Positions 8,659-18,352 are shown, counted from the first letter of the stretch. The stretch is 64,000 bases of DNA from DATAES01 sp963721305 (GCA_963721305.1 CAVRIR010000003.1:806001-870000), one strand, 5' to 3'. The notes: generated by a model from the letters alone, not told the origin. Program-made: numbers and translations.

Positions 8659-9973
8659 TCACTCTCGCCGGCGCACTCGCAGCTTGATCGGGGTGGCGCC
8701 CAGGCCGAATGCCTCGCGCAGCTTGCGTTCGAGGAAGCGCAGGTACGTCGGCGGCAGTTCCCTGTTGGCGAACAGAGTGAACGTGGGCGGGTCCGCCGCG
8801 CCCTGCGTCGCGTACAGCACCCGCGCGCCGTGCGGCGCCGGCTGTGCGACCTGTGCGGCGCGGATCACCTCGTTGACCTTCCGCGTAGGTACTCGTGTGC
8901 TGTACGCATCGATCGCCAGCGCGAGCGCGGGCAACAGCTTCTGCACGCCTTTGCCGGTCAGCGCGCTGATCTTGAGGACGATCGCGTCGCCCGCGAAGTG
9001 CAGCTTCCGACCCACCTGGACCGTGAGCAGCGTGCGATCCTCGGAGTCGAGCAGCTCCCACTTGTTCAGCAGCACGACGATCGGGCAGCCCGCGGCGTCG
9101 ACGCGCTCGGCGAGGCGTTGATCCTGCGCAGTGACACCTTCGGTCGCGTCGATCACGAGCAGCGCGACATCGGCCAGGTCGACCGCCTGCAACGCGCGCA
9201 CGAGCGAGTAGTACTCGGTACCTTCGCCGATGCGCGAGCGGCGCCGCATCCCCGCGGTGTCGATGAACCGGATGGGACCTTCGTCCGTCTCGACGACTGT
9301 GTCGATGGTGTCGCGCGTGGTGCCGGGAAGATCGTGCACGACGGCGCGCTCGTCGCCGATGAGCCGGTTGAACAGCGTCGACTTGCCAACGTTGGGCCGG
9401 CCGACGATCGCGACACCGAAGATCCGTTGCTCGTCGTGCGGCCCGACCGCGGCGCCATCCGGGCCGTCCGTCTCGGCCGCGTCCGGCAACAGCGATACGA
9501 CGCGGTCCAGCAGATCGCCGGCGCCGCGTCCATGGAGCGCGCTCACTGGCATCGGCTCGCCGAGACCGAGCTGCAGGAAGTCCCACACCATGGCCTCACG
9601 GTTCGTGTCGTCGACTTTGTTGACCACGACCACCACGGGCGAGCGCAACGAACGCAGCACCTCCGCGACGCGGCGCGTCCTCCTCGGCCACACCGATGTT
9701 CGCGTCGACGACGAGCAGCACGACATCCGCTTCCCGCATCGCTTTCTCGGCCTGCTGGCTCACCTTGGCGTCGAGACTGTCCTGATCGCCGGGTAGCCAG
9801 CCGCCGGTGTCGACCACGATGAAGTGGCGGCCTTGCCACTCGGCGTCGACCTCCTTGCGATCGCGGGTGACGCCAGGCTTCTCCTCCACGATCGCTTCGC
9901 GGCGGCCGACGATGCGATTGAGCAGCGTGGACTTGCCGACGTTCGGACGGCCGACGATGGCAACGGACGACAT
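8659..9973 (-). CDS. der: Ribosome-assembly GTPase Der/EngA (single-base frameshift)
   Basis: Der has two tandem GTPase domains and a C-terminal KH-like domain and helps mature the 50S subunit; it is essential in bacteria studied. The first G domain begins MSSVAIVGRPNVGKSTLL at 9973. The second shows FGVAIVGRPNVGKSTLF, DTAGMRR and LNKWEL, and the protein ends GATPIKLRVRRRE. The halves are in different frames: after VVDANIGVAEEDA (about 9668-9682) one surplus base must be ignored to continue RVAEVLRSLRSPVVVVVNKVDD. The homology is otherwise uninterrupted, and loss of Der should be lethal, so a sequence error is the likeliest cause. Confidence 0.9.
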
Positions 9974-9975
9974 CG

Positions 9976-11379
9976 CTACCGCCCCGCGCCGGCGGTTGCG
10001 CCGACCATGAGAGCGCGACGGAGGGCGCCGCCGTCGGTAGCGACGATCTCGACGGGGTGCGGAAGGTCCCCGGGCGACGAACCGTCGAGGAACAGGCCGG
10101 CGGACAAGCAGACGTCCGGCAGCAGGTAGCGATGCCCGGACGGTTCACGTTCGAGCGCTCGTGCGATGTCCGACCCCACGAGCAGCCCGGTGACGCCGAT
10201 GTTGCCCCCGAAGTACTCGTTGTCGACCGTCAGCACGCGCACGTCTTCCCGACCGAAACGGTCGACCATCGGTCGCAGAACGCGCGCGCCGTAGGCACTC
10301 GTGATGATGGCAACGGGGGCGTCGGCGCGGGGACGTAACACGACGGAGACGTCGGACACGTCGGTGCGGGGACCGCGGTACGGCTCGAACTCCTCGGTGC
10401 CGTCGAGGCGTCCTTCGACCCAAGCGAAGAAGCCGGCGCGCGGACCGGTCGTGTCGTCGCTGTGCCCGGCGAACTCGGCTTCGAACGTGCGGGCCATGCC
10501 GATGCCGTCCTCGTGCATCGGGAAGCCTTCGTACGTCTCGGGCGGTGGGAACGCACGAGCGGCGAGAAGGTAGTACTCGTCGGCCGCGTAGACGAGACGG
10601 CGTCCGAGCACCGTGCGGAAGATGTCCTGCCAGTCCTCGACGCAGTCGACCACCGCCTCTGCCTCGGCCGGCGTGTGGGCTCGCATGCGGGGCTCGGTCG
10701 AGTATCGGCTCACGCCGAGCGGCACGACACACACCGACGACAACTCGGGGAACCGGTCGAGGATGCCGACCATTGTGTCGTCGAGGACATCGCCGTCGTT
10801 GATGCCAGGGCACACGACGACCTGCCCATGGACCTCGATGCCATGGTCGAGCAGGGCGCGGAGCCAGCGCAGGCTCGTGGCGCCGCGGCGATTGCGCAAC
10901 AACGCAGTCCGGACGTCGGGATCGGTCGCGTGGATGCTCACGTTCAAGGGACTGAGTCGCTCGGTCACGATCCGCTCGAGGTCGGCTTCGGTGAACCGGG
11001 TCAACGTCGTGAAGTTCCCGTAGAGGAACGACAGCCGGTAGTCGTCGTCCTTCACGTAGAGGCTCTTCCGGAGGCCGGGCGGCAACTGGTAGATGAAGCA
11101 GAACTCGCAGTGGTTGTCGCACGTCTGGACCTGGTCGAACAACGCGCTGTGGATCTCGACGCCGAGCGGCTCACCCTCGCGCTTCGCAACCGGGACGGAC
11201 AGCTGCAGCCCGCCGCGCTCGACGTCGATGGCGACGGCGTCCGCGTCCGCCAGGAGGCGGTACTCGATGATGTCGCGGGGCGCCCGTCCGTCCATCGCCA
11301 CGATGAGGTCGCCGACCTCGAGCCCTGCGTGCGCAGCCGGCGATCCGGGCGCGACAGCAACGATTCGAGGGGCGGACAC
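9976..11379 (-). CDS. PDZ-radical SAM protein of the DUF512 family
   Basis: This 467-residue protein starts with a PDZ-like domain (PGSPAAHAGLEVGDLIVAMDG, residues about 10-31). It then carries a radical-SAM cluster motif CDNHCEFC (Cys87, Cys91, Cys94) and a C-terminal DUF512 region. The family binds a [4Fe-4S] cluster; its reaction is not established. A GTG at 11379 is chosen because the product then begins just before the PDZ strand; GTG 11382 is one codon earlier. It lies 2 bp upstream of der. A der/DUF512 pairing is, as I recall, common in Gram-positive genomes. It is transcribed divergently from ispH. Confidence 0.85.
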   Translation of the reverse strand: MSAPRIVAVAPGSPAAHAGLEVGDLIVAMDGRAPRDIIEYRLLADADAVAIDVERGGLQLSVPVAKREGEPLGVEIHSALFDQVQTCDNHCEFCFIYQLPPGLRKSLYVKDDDYRLSFLYGNFTTLTRFTEADLERIVTERLSPLNVSIHATDPDVRTALLRNRRGATSLRWLRALLDHGIEVHGQVVVCPGINDGDVLDDTMVGILDRFPELSSVCVVPLGVSRYSTEPRMRAHTPAEAEAVVDCVEDWQDIFRTVLGRRLVYAADEYYLLAARAFPPPETYEGFPMHEDGIGMARTFEAEFAGHSDDTTGPRAGFFAWVEGRLDGTEEFEPYRGPRTDVSDVSVVLRPRADAPVAIITSAYGARVLRPMVDRFGREDVRVLTVDNEYFGGNIGVTGLLVGSDIARALEREPSGHRYLLPDVCLSAGLFLDGSSPGDLPHPVEIVATDGGALRRALMVGATAGAGR

Positions 11380-11404
11380 CACCCAAGGATACGGGCCGTA
11401 GCCT

Positions 11405-12439
11405 GTGTGTGTGCCCGCCGATCGTGTCCTGCTCGCCGCGCCCCGAGGATTCTGCGCGGGTGTCGAGATGGCGATCAAGGCACTGGCGTGGATGGTGCGT
11501 GCCTTCGAGCCGCCGGTGTACTGCTACCACGAGATCGTCCACAACCAGCTGGTCGTGCAACGGTTCGAAGACCTCGGCGTGGTGTTCGTCGACGACGTAC
11601 GCGAGGTGCCGCCGGGCAGTCCGTTGATGTTGTCTGCCCACGGCTCCGCACCGGAGGTCGTCGAAGCGGCCCGATCCACGGGAGGCTTCGTTGTCAACGC
11701 GGTCTGCCCGCTCGTGACCAAGGTGCATCACGAGGTGAAGGTCCGGGCCGCCAAGGGCTATCGCATCGTCTACGTCGGTCACGAGGGCCACGAGGAGGCG
11801 GTGGGCACGATGGCGGTCGCGCCCGACGCGATCGATCTCGTCGAGAGCGTCGACGACGTCGCCGCCCTCCCCGAGACCGAGCTGCCTGTCGCGTTGCTCG
11901 CGCAGACGACGCTGTCGCACCGTGAATGGTCCGACGTCCTCGATGCGACGGCCACGCGGTTCCCCCGGATGTGGCGTCCGGGTCGCAGCGACCTGTGCTT
12001 CGCGACGACGAATCGTCAATCCGCGCTGACGGCGATTGCGGCGCAGTGTGACGCGGTCGTCGTCATCGGATCCGCCAACTCGTCCAACACGCGCGCGCTC
12101 GAGAAGTTGGCGCGCGAGTCGGGCTGCACATCGGTGTACCGCATCAACGCGGCCGAAGAGCTGCCCGAGCTGTCCGGCATCGTCGGTGTCACCGCGGGCG
12201 CGTCCGCGCCCGAAGAGCTCGTCGACGCCGTCATCGCGCGACTCGCGCCCGTCCACGGTGTGCAAGAGGTCACGATCACCACCGAGGAGGAGTACTTCCC
12301 TCCCCCGCCTGAGCTGCGCGAGCTGTTGACTGCGATGGATCAGGCGGTCACCTGGACGCTCGGCGGCGCGGTCGAGGCTCGACCGCGGCTGAATGACCGC
12401 TCGCTCGCCGCGAGCGAGGTCCTGGCAGCCCTCGCCTGA
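11405..12439 (+). CDS. ispH: 4-Hydroxy-3-methylbut-2-enyl diphosphate reductase IspH
   Basis: IspH makes IPP and DMAPP in the last step of the MEP isoprenoid pathway and contains an oxygen-sensitive [4Fe-4S] cluster. The 344-residue product keeps the three cluster cysteines (Cys17 in PRGFCAGV, Cys101 in AVCPLV, Cys198 in DLCFATTNRQ). It also keeps the substrate-binding histidines in EIVHN, SAHGS and GHEGHEE. The start is GTG 11405, with another GTG two codons later. An HD-domain gene follows after 14 bp and is probably co-transcribed. The gene diverges from the DUF512 gene with only 25 bp between start codons, so their promoters must overlap coding sequence. Confidence 0.95.
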   Translation: MCVPADRVLLAAPRGFCAGVEMAIKALAWMVRAFEPPVYCYHEIVHNQLVVQRFEDLGVVFVDDVREVPPGSPLMLSAHGSAPEVVEAARSTGGFVVNAVCPLVTKVHHEVKVRAAKGYRIVYVGHEGHEEAVGTMAVAPDAIDLVESVDDVAALPETELPVALLAQTTLSHREWSDVLDATATRFPRMWRPGRSDLCFATTNRQSALTAIAAQCDAVVVIGSANSSNTRALEKLARESGCTSVYRINAAEELPELSGIVGVTAGASAPEELVDAVIARLAPVHGVQEVTITTEEEYFPPPPELRELLTAMDQAVTWTLGGAVEARPRLNDRSLAASEVLAALA

Positions 12440-12453
12440 CAGACTGGAGACTC

Positions 12454-13011
12454 ATGGCCACCACCTTCACCCGCATGGACGAGTCCACCGCCGAGCAGTG
12501 GTCCGTCATCGGTGCCGAGACCGCACAGAACATGGGTCGCACCGCGGATCGCGTCCTCGGCATGCTCGAGTCGCTCGCCGACATCACTGACGGGTTCGCG
12601 ACCGACCAGCTCACGCACTGCCTGCAGACGGCCACGCTCGCGGAACGCGCCGGGGCCGACGACGAGATCGTTGTGGCCGCGTTGTGCCACGACATCGGCA
12701 AAGCCGTGAGCGTGCCGAACCACCCGCGCATCGCCGCCGAGATCCTCCGTCCGTACGTGCGCGACGAGGTCTACAAGATGATCCTGGTCCATCAGGACTT
12801 CCAGGGCCGGCACTACTACCAGCACTTCGGCGGCGATCCGAACGCCCGCGAGAAGCATCGCGACGAGCTCTCAGCCGAGGAGTTCGCGCTGGCCGAGAAG
12901 TTCGCGGACCAGTGGGATCAGCTCGCGTTCGATCCCGACTACGACACGCTGCCGCTGACGCACTTCGAGCCGAAGGCGCGAGAGGTGTTCGGGCACCCGA
13001 AGATGTTCTAG
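12454..13011 (+). CDS. HD-domain phosphohydrolase-like protein
   Basis: A 185-residue protein with a compact HD fold: His55 in THCLQTAT, the His79-Asp80 pair in CHDIGK, and a further His near VHQDFQGRHYYQHF. These residues bind the divalent metals of HD phosphohydrolases. The family includes nucleotide phosphohydrolases and small-molecule phosphatases; the substrate is not identifiable here. The gene lies 14 bp after ispH on the same strand and converges on plsC, with a 12-bp perfect palindrome spanning the gap between the two stops. Its placement suggests, without proving, a link to isoprenoid or membrane-lipid metabolism. Confidence 0.75.
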   Translation: MATTFTRMDESTAEQWSVIGAETAQNMGRTADRVLGMLESLADITDGFATDQLTHCLQTATLAERAGADDEIVVAALCHDIGKAVSVPNHPRIAAEILRPYVRDEVYKMILVHQDFQGRHYYQHFGGDPNAREKHRDELSAEEFALAEKFADQWDQLAFDPDYDTLPLTHFEPKAREVFGHPKMF

Positions 13012-13018
13012 CCACCCG

Positions 13019-13702
13019 CTAGCGGGCGACGCGCGCTTCCGCGTCGTCGAACAGCTTCTGCACGTCGGCTCGCAACTCGTCGGTCAGTTGCTTGACCGCC
13101 TTCCGAGAGATGCGCCCGTTTTCACTCGGAGGCGGCGGCTCGAGCGGCTCGCCGATCACGATGGCCAGCTTCGACCGCTTCAGCAGCTTGGAACCCTTCG
13201 GCATCATCGCCTCTGACCCGCCGATGCCAACCGGAACGATCGGCACTTGCGTCCGCGTCGCGACGTACGCGGGACCGTCGAACAGGTCCTCGATGATGGC
13301 GCCGGATCGTCGCGTGCCCTCCGGGAACATCACGAGCGGCTCACCCGCTTCGATCACGTCGATGCACGTACGCAGCGCCTCGCGGTCCGCCGCGCCCCGG
13401 CTCACCGGGAAGCCACCGAGGAAGGACACGAACCTGCCGAGCGCCTTGCTCTTCCAGAGCGAGTCCTTGCACATGTAGCGCATGCGGCGCGTGGTCACGA
13501 GCGAGGCCAACCCGAAGTCGATGTTGGAGCGGTGGACGGGCGCGAGCACGAACGGGCCCTCCGGCACGTGTTCACGGCCCTCGACGTCGACCCGTCCGAG
13601 CACCGTCGCGGCGCCGAGGATGGCGGATCGGATGATGCTGTAGAGGACCCGAGCCACCGGACCGAGCGGCTTCGACGCGGACGTGCGCGTCTCAGCTGCC
13701 AC
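13019..13702 (-). CDS. plsC: 1-Acylglycerol-3-phosphate acyltransferase (PlsC-like)
   Basis: A 227-residue acyltransferase with the diagnostic block I HRSNID (HX4D) and block III FPEGTRRSG; block II lies in the LGGFPVSRG segment. PlsC enzymes acylate lysophosphatidate to phosphatidate on the inner membrane face. A hydrophobic N-terminal helix (VLYSIIRSAILGAATVL) fits membrane attachment. The GTG start at 13702 overlaps the end of cmk by 11 bp; the frame remains open upstream into cmk, but that extension has no homology value. As part of the cmk-aroA-tyrA run it is probably translationally coupled to cmk. Confidence 0.85.
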   Translation of the reverse strand: MAAETRTSASKPLGPVARVLYSIIRSAILGAATVLGRVDVEGREHVPEGPFVLAPVHRSNIDFGLASLVTTRRMRYMCKDSLWKSKALGRFVSFLGGFPVSRGAADREALRTCIDVIEAGEPLVMFPEGTRRSGAIIEDLFDGPAYVATRTQVPIVPVGIGGSEAMMPKGSKLLKRSKLAIVIGEPLEPPPPSENGRISRKAVKQLTDELRADVQKLFDDAEARVAR

Positions 13703-14333
13703 CGTCGAGCCTCTCCAACAGCTCGTCGACCACTTCGTCGACGGATCGATCAGTGGTGTCGACCGTGACGGCGTCATCCGCCTCGGCGAGTGGGCTGTTG
13801 TCGCGTCCCTGATCGAGCGCGTCTCTGCGCGCGAGGTCGGCGGCAACCGTCTCGTAGTCGAGTTGTGTGACCTCGAGCGCGCGACGACGAGCACGCGTCT
13901 CCGGTGCCGCGGTCAGGAACACCTTGAGCGCCGCATCCGGAAACACGACCGTGCCGATGTCGCGACCCTCGATCACGCCGCCGTCACGCTTCGCGGCCCA
14001 CTCGCGCTGCCGGCGACGCATCTCCTCGCGCACGCCGGGATTCGCGGCGACGATGCTCACGGCGCGCGTCACCTCGGGACCGCGGATCTCGACGGTGGCG
14101 TCGGTGCCATCGACGACGACATTGCCGTTGTCGACGTCGAGGTCGAGGTCGCGTGCGAGCGACGCCACTCGCTCGCCGTCCTCGGGATCGACGTTGCAGC
14201 GGAGGGCATCGAACGCGACCGCCCGGTACATCGCGCCGGTGTCGAGGTACTCGAGCCCGAGACGGTCAGCGAGGCGCCGTGCGACGGTCGACTTCCCCGA
14301 GCCGGCCGGCCCGTCGATGGCGATGACCCTCAT
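13692..14333 (-). CDS. cmk: Cytidylate kinase
   Basis: This 213-residue protein carries the P-loop GPAGSGKS at residues 8-15 and the CMP-binding elements typical of bacterial Cmk (LEYLDTGAMYRAVAF, GRDIGTVVFPDA). Cmk phosphorylates CMP and dCMP to the diphosphates. Cmk sits 12 bp downstream of aroA and overlaps plsC. In many actinobacteria cmk lies next to der; here plsC, the HD gene, ispH and the DUF512 gene separate them. Confidence 0.95.
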   Translation of the reverse strand: MRVIAIDGPAGSGKSTVARRLADRLGLEYLDTGAMYRAVAFDALRCNVDPEDGERVASLARDLDLDVDNGNVVVDGTDATVEIRGPEVTRAVSIVAANPGVREEMRRRQREWAAKRDGGVIEGRDIGTVVFPDAALKVFLTAAPETRARRRALEVTQLDYETVAADLARRDALDQGRDNSPLAEADDAVTVDTTDRSVDEVVDELLERLDGGS

Positions 14334-14345
14334 GCGGCCGCCACC

Positions 14346-15623
14346 CTAACGAAGCTGGTCGAGCGTCTCGAAGAACTCTGGGAAGGTCTTGGCGACGCAC
14401 TGCGGGTCGGCGATCTCGATGCCTGGCACGCGCAGGCCGAGGATGCTGAACGCCATCGCGATGCGGTGGTCGTCGTAGGTCTGTACGACGGCGCCATGGG
14501 GTGTGCCCGGCTGGATCGTCATGCCGTCGTCGTGTGCGACCGCGTCGATGCCGCATCGGCGGAGCTCGGTCACGACGGCGTCGATTCGATCGCTCTCCTT
14601 GCCGCGGATGAAGCCGATGCCGTTGATCGTCGTCGGGCTGCCGGCGAACGCGGCCACCACGGCGAGCGTCGGCACCATGTCCGAGAAGTCGCGGAGGTCG
14701 ACCGTCACGCCCTGCAGCGCACCGGTTCCGGTCACGGTCGTCGACGAGCTGTCCTGCTCGACGGTCGCGTCCATCTGCGCGAACACGTCGACCAGTCGCA
14801 GGTCGCCCTGCCCGCTGCCGGACCCGAGCCCCTCGATCCGTACCCGCCCGCCGGTAACGATCGCCGCGGCGAAGAAGTAGGAAGCGGTGGACGCGTCCGG
14901 CTCGATCGTCAGCGAGCGAGCGCGGTACTGGCCTGGCGCGACCACGAGGTCGGGAGTCACGTCGACGCCGAACGCTTGCATCACCGAACGGGTCAGCTCG
15001 ACGTACGGGCGCGACACGAGGTCGGTCGTGAGCTCGACGTGCACCCCCTTGTCGAACGACGGTGATGCGAGCAACACGCCCGACAAGAACTGGCTCGACA
15101 CGTCGCCGGACAGCGAGACCGTGCCGCCGCGCACACCGTCGGCATGCAGGATCAGCGGCAGGTGCCCGGGCTCGCCCGGCTCTTCGATCGTGACGCCAAG
15201 CCCTCGGAGCGCGTCGACCAGCGGCGCCATCGGTCGCCGGCGCATCGGCGCGCCGCCATCGAGCTCGAAGTGGCCGTGCCCCGTGGCCGCCAGTGGGGCG
15301 ACGAAACGTGCTGTGGTGCCGGAGAGGAGCACGTCGAGGTGGGCACGCGGCGCGGGAAGCGCGCCGTTGCAGCCGGTGATCTCGATGCGTACTGCAGCAC
15401 TGTCGACGTGGATGGATACGCCGAGCGCTCGTAGGCACCCGATCATCGCGTCGGTGTCGTCAGCGGTGAGCGCGCCATCGAGCACGCTCGTGCCGTCGGC
15501 CAAGGCGGCACACACGAGCGCACGATTGGTGATGCTCTTCGACCCGGGAACTGCGATGGTGACGTCCGGTGGCTGCGAGAGCGGCTCGACTGCCCGAGGC
15601 GTGAGCTCGCGTCGCTCGCTCAT
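14346..15623 (-). CDS. aroA: 3-Phosphoshikimate 1-carboxyvinyltransferase (EPSP synthase)
   Basis: A 425-residue EPSP synthase with the phosphate-binding PGSKSITNRALV near the N-terminus and the family segment LSGDVSSQFLSGVLLASP in the middle. LRVPGIEIADPQCVAKTFPEFF stands near the C-terminus. It condenses shikimate-3-phosphate with phosphoenolpyruvate on the way to chorismate. The start ATG overlaps the stop of tyrA (ATGA), so aroA is coupled to the enzyme that uses its downstream product. The length is normal and no key motif is missing. Confidence 0.95.
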   Translation of the reverse strand: MSERRELTPRAVEPLSQPPDVTIAVPGSKSITNRALVCAALADGTSVLDGALTADDTDAMIGCLRALGVSIHVDSAAVRIEITGCNGALPAPRAHLDVLLSGTTARFVAPLAATGHGHFELDGGAPMRRRPMAPLVDALRGLGVTIEEPGEPGHLPLILHADGVRGGTVSLSGDVSSQFLSGVLLASPSFDKGVHVELTTDLVSRPYVELTRSVMQAFGVDVTPDLVVAPGQYRARSLTIEPDASTASYFFAAAIVTGGRVRIEGLGSGSGQGDLRLVDVFAQMDATVEQDSSSTTVTGTGALQGVTVDLRDFSDMVPTLAVVAAFAGSPTTINGIGFIRGKESDRIDAVVTELRRCGIDAVAHDDGMTIQPGTPHGAVVQTYDDHRIAMAFSILGLRVPGIEIADPQCVAKTFPEFFETLDQLR

Positions 15624-16682
15624 GCGAGCATGCGTACTGCGGGCCGATAGCCGCGAGCCAACAACCCGTCCTGCAACCGCTCGGCGCGATCGGCGGGCAC
15701 GAGCAGGATCAGCACGCCGCGCTCTCCTTCGCTCGAGTGCGCGATCTCGAGGTCCGCGATGCTCACGTCGAGCTCGGCCGCGAGCGTGGTGACATCAGCG
15801 AGGACGCCGGCGCGGTCCTGCACCGGTACCCGCACCTCGCACAGCTCGTCAGGTTGCGCGACACGCGCCGGGAGGTTGCGGCGGGCCAGCTGCGCTCGTT
15901 CGAGCACGGACAGCAGCGCGTCACGATCAGCATTCTCCACGGCGGAGCGCATGTCGCCGAGGCCGGCGATCAGGCGATCGAGCATGTCGACGATTGCGGC
16001 GCGGTTCTCCGCGCAGATGTCGGGCCAGATGCCGGGATGCCCTGCCGCGATGCGCGTCATGTCGCGAAAGCCGCCGGCCGCCAGTCGCAGCAGCGCTCGG
16101 TGCTCTTCAGCGCGCTCGTCGGCCAGGTGCATCAGGGTTGCCGCGGTTAGGTGAGGCACATGGGACACGACGGCGACCAGGGCGTCATGTCGTTCGGGCG
16201 GCAGCGCGACCACGTCCGCCCCGAGCGACGACACGATCGATCGCACCGACGCGTACGCATCGTCGTTCGTCCTGGCGGTGGGTGTCAGCACCCACACCGC
16301 GCCTTCGAAGAGGTCCGGATCTGCGCCCTCGACACCGTCCTGCTCGCTGCCCGCCATCGGGTGCCCGCCGACGAAACCGGGGTGAGTCGATCGCGTCGGT
16401 GATCGATCCCTTGACGCTGCCCACGTCAGTCACGAGCCCCGAGGTCCCTTCGAGCGCGCGGGCGACCTCGGCGGCGATGCCGCCGACCGGTACGGCGACG
16501 AAGGTGATGTCCGCTGCGGGATCGAGCCCCACCTCGTCGAGCGCGCCGACCGCGAGCGCCTGCTCGGATCGACCCGCATCGACATCGTTCCCGGTGACGT
16601 GAAGCCCGAGCCTGCGCAGCGCCAACCCGATCGAACCACCGATCAGGCCGGTGCCGATGACGTTGGCCCGCCCTGCGGTCAC
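15620..16682 (-). CDS. tyrA: Prephenate dehydrogenase with ACT domain (single-base frameshift)
   Basis: The N-terminal NAD-binding site is VIGTGLIGGSIGLALR; the protein continues through TDVGSVKGSITDAIDSPRF. At about 16372-16382, within a CCCCGGTTTC run, one surplus base shifts the frame. Removing it restores VGGHPMAGSEQDGVEGA, the dehydrogenase core with catalytic VVSHVPHL, and a C-terminal ACT domain (VPVQDRAGVLADVTTLAAEL) that presumably senses tyrosine. TyrA oxidises prephenate to 4-hydroxyphenylpyruvate for tyrosine synthesis. GTG 16682 lies just upstream of the nucleotide-binding strand and overlaps neither neighbour badly. The homopolymer setting makes sequence error likely. Confidence 0.88.
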
Positions 16683-16686
16683 TGCC

Positions 16687-17055
16687 TCACGCCGGCAGGT
16701 CGTCGCGCAGACCCCGTGCACCCTCGAGATAGACGTGGTGGAGCTCGTCGCGCCCTCGCTCGGTCATGAGATGAAGCATGACCCGGATGCACTTGCCGGT
16801 TCCGCCGATTACGTCGATCTCCTGCGCGCCGATGAGCGGCACGTCCCCCAGCCCCATCTTCCGCGCGGCAGTGGGTGGGTACATCGAATGGATGTCGCCG
16901 GTGGTCGTGAAGAGGATGCTGATGATGTCGTCGTGGTCGACGTCGTTGCGATCGAAGAGCTCCTGCATCATCTCGACCACACGCTCACTGATGTGGTCCG
17001 GCTCGTCGCGATCGACCGTGGTCGCGCCGCGCAACGCTCGTACGGCAGGAGGCAT
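16687..17055 (-). CDS. aroH: AroH-type chorismate mutase
   Basis: A short protein (122 residues) matching the trimeric Bacillus-type chorismate mutase rather than the helical AroQ type. The active-site arginines are at residue 7 (RALRGATTV) and in KCIRVMLHL; the C-terminal VYLEGARGLRDDL corresponds to the final strand and tail. It converts chorismate to prephenate, the substrate of TyrA encoded 4 bp downstream. The frame is open further upstream, but ATG 17055 gives exactly the family length. A stand-alone mutase beside tyrA and aroA forms a compact tyrosine branch. Confidence 0.9.
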   Translation of the reverse strand: MPPAVRALRGATTVDRDEPDHISERVVEMMQELFDRNDVDHDDIISILFTTTGDIHSMYPPTAARKMGLGDVPLIGAQEIDVIGGTGKCIRVMLHLMTERGRDELHHVYLEGARGLRDDLPA

Positions 17056-17057
17056 GG

Positions 17058-17780
17058 TCACAACGTAGTGGCCGCTCCTGCGGCCGCTCGCTCCAGGTTG
17101 CGCACCTCTTCGGTCGTGAGCGCGCGCCACTCCCCCGGCGCGAGCCGCCGGTCGGTGATCGGCCCGATCCGCGTTCGCACGAGCCGCACCACGGGATGGC
17201 CGATGGCCTCGCACATGCGCCGAACCTGCCGGTTGCGGCCCTCGTGGATCGTCAGGCGCACGACGTTCGGTTCGACGAGGCTCGCCTTGGCCGGCGCGGT
17301 GACGCCGTCATCGAGCTCGACCCCGTCTCGCAGCAGCCGCAACGAACCCCGCGACGGCCGTCCCTCGACCTCGGCGACGTACTCCTTGTCGACGCCGAAG
17401 CTCGGATGGGTGAGGCGGTGGGTGAGGTCGCCATCGTTCGTCAACAGCAGCAGTCCCTCGGTGTCCTGGTCGAGCCGGCCGACGGGAAACACTCGGGGCT
17501 CGGCTGGCACCAGATCGGTCACGCTGTGCCGTCCGTGGGGATCGCCGGCCGAAGTCACCACGCCCGCCGGCTTGTTGAGCAGGTAGTACACGAGACCCGG
17601 TCGGGTGCCGATGGCGACGCCGTCGACTTCGATGCGGTCGGTGGCCGGATCGACCTTGTCACCGAGCGTTGCCAGGTTTCCGTTGACGGTGACGACGCCG
17701 TCCTCGATGAGCTCCTCGCAGTGTCGGCGGCTGCCTAAGCCGGCCTGGGCGAGGACCTTCTGCAGTCGTTCACTCGGCAT
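17058..17780 (-). CDS. rluB: 23S rRNA pseudouridine synthase (RluB/RsuA family)
   Basis: A 240-residue protein with an N-terminal S4 RNA-binding domain (RLQKVLAQAGLGSRRHCEELI) and the catalytic motif GRLDQDTEGLLLLTNDG containing the active-site Asp. The C-terminal HEGRNRQVRRMCEAIGHPV is typical of the RsuA/RluB/RluE/RluF group, which isomerise a uridine in 16S or 23S rRNA. The position directly after scpB, overlapping it by 11 bp, matches the actinobacterial scpA-scpB-rluB order, where RluB is the usual assignment. The exact target uridine is inferred. Confidence 0.9.
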   Translation of the reverse strand: MPSERLQKVLAQAGLGSRRHCEELIEDGVVTVNGNLATLGDKVDPATDRIEVDGVAIGTRPGLVYYLLNKPAGVVTSAGDPHGRHSVTDLVPAEPRVFPVGRLDQDTEGLLLLTNDGDLTHRLTHPSFGVDKEYVAEVEGRPSRGSLRLLRDGVELDDGVTAPAKASLVEPNVVRLTIHEGRNRQVRRMCEAIGHPVVRLVRTRIGPITDRRLAPGEWRALTTEEVRNLERAAAGAATTL

Positions 17781-18342
17781 CGAGCGAGTCGGGCCGGAGG
17801 CCTTGTTCCAGTGCCTCGACGACCTCGGCACCGGGAACGAAATCGCCCAGCGAGGGCAGGTCGTCGAGCGAGTCGAGACCGAGCCGTTCGAGGAACAGCC
17901 GGGTCGTGCCGTACAGCAGCGCGAGCCCGGGGCCGGGATCGCGGGCGATCTCCTCGATGAAGCCGCGCTGTTGCAAGGTCCGCATGACGCTGTCGACGTT
18001 GACGCCGCGGATGGCCGCGACCTGCGCACGGCTCACCGGCTGCTTGTACGCCACGATCGCGAGGGTCTCGAGTGCCGCCGCGGACAGCCGTGCGGACTGA
18101 CCGTCGAGCACGAACCGCTCGACGTACGGCGCGAGGTCGGGATGACTCTGGAACCGGTAGCCGCCCGCGACGCGGACGAGCACGAAGCCGCGCTCGTCCT
18201 CCTCGTAGGCCGCTTGCAGCTCCGCGCACAGCTCGTCGACGCGCGATGACGGCACTTCGAGCAGTTGCGCGAGCAGGTGAGGCTCGACCGGGTCCTCGGC
18301 GACCATGAGGATCGCTTCGATGGCACGTGCATCCGCGTTCAC
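17770..18342 (-). CDS. scpB: Segregation and condensation protein B
   Basis: A 190-residue protein with the two winged-helix domains of ScpB (AIEAILMVAEDPVEPHLLAQLL and LETLAIVAYKQPVSRAQVAAIRG). ScpB dimers bind ScpA and with SMC form the bacterial condensin. GTG at 18342 is 10 bp downstream of the scpA stop; no ATG exists in that gap that does not run into a stop. It overlaps rluB at its 3' end. smc is not in the window. Confidence 0.93.
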   Translation of the reverse strand: MNADARAIEAILMVAEDPVEPHLLAQLLEVPSSRVDELCAELQAAYEEDERGFVLVRVAGGYRFQSHPDLAPYVERFVLDGQSARLSAAALETLAIVAYKQPVSRAQVAAIRGVNVDSVMRTLQQRGFIEEIARDPGPGLALLYGTTRLFLERLGLDSLDDLPSLGDFVPGAEVVEALEQGLRPDSLDAE

Positions 18343-18352
18343 GAGAGCATCC

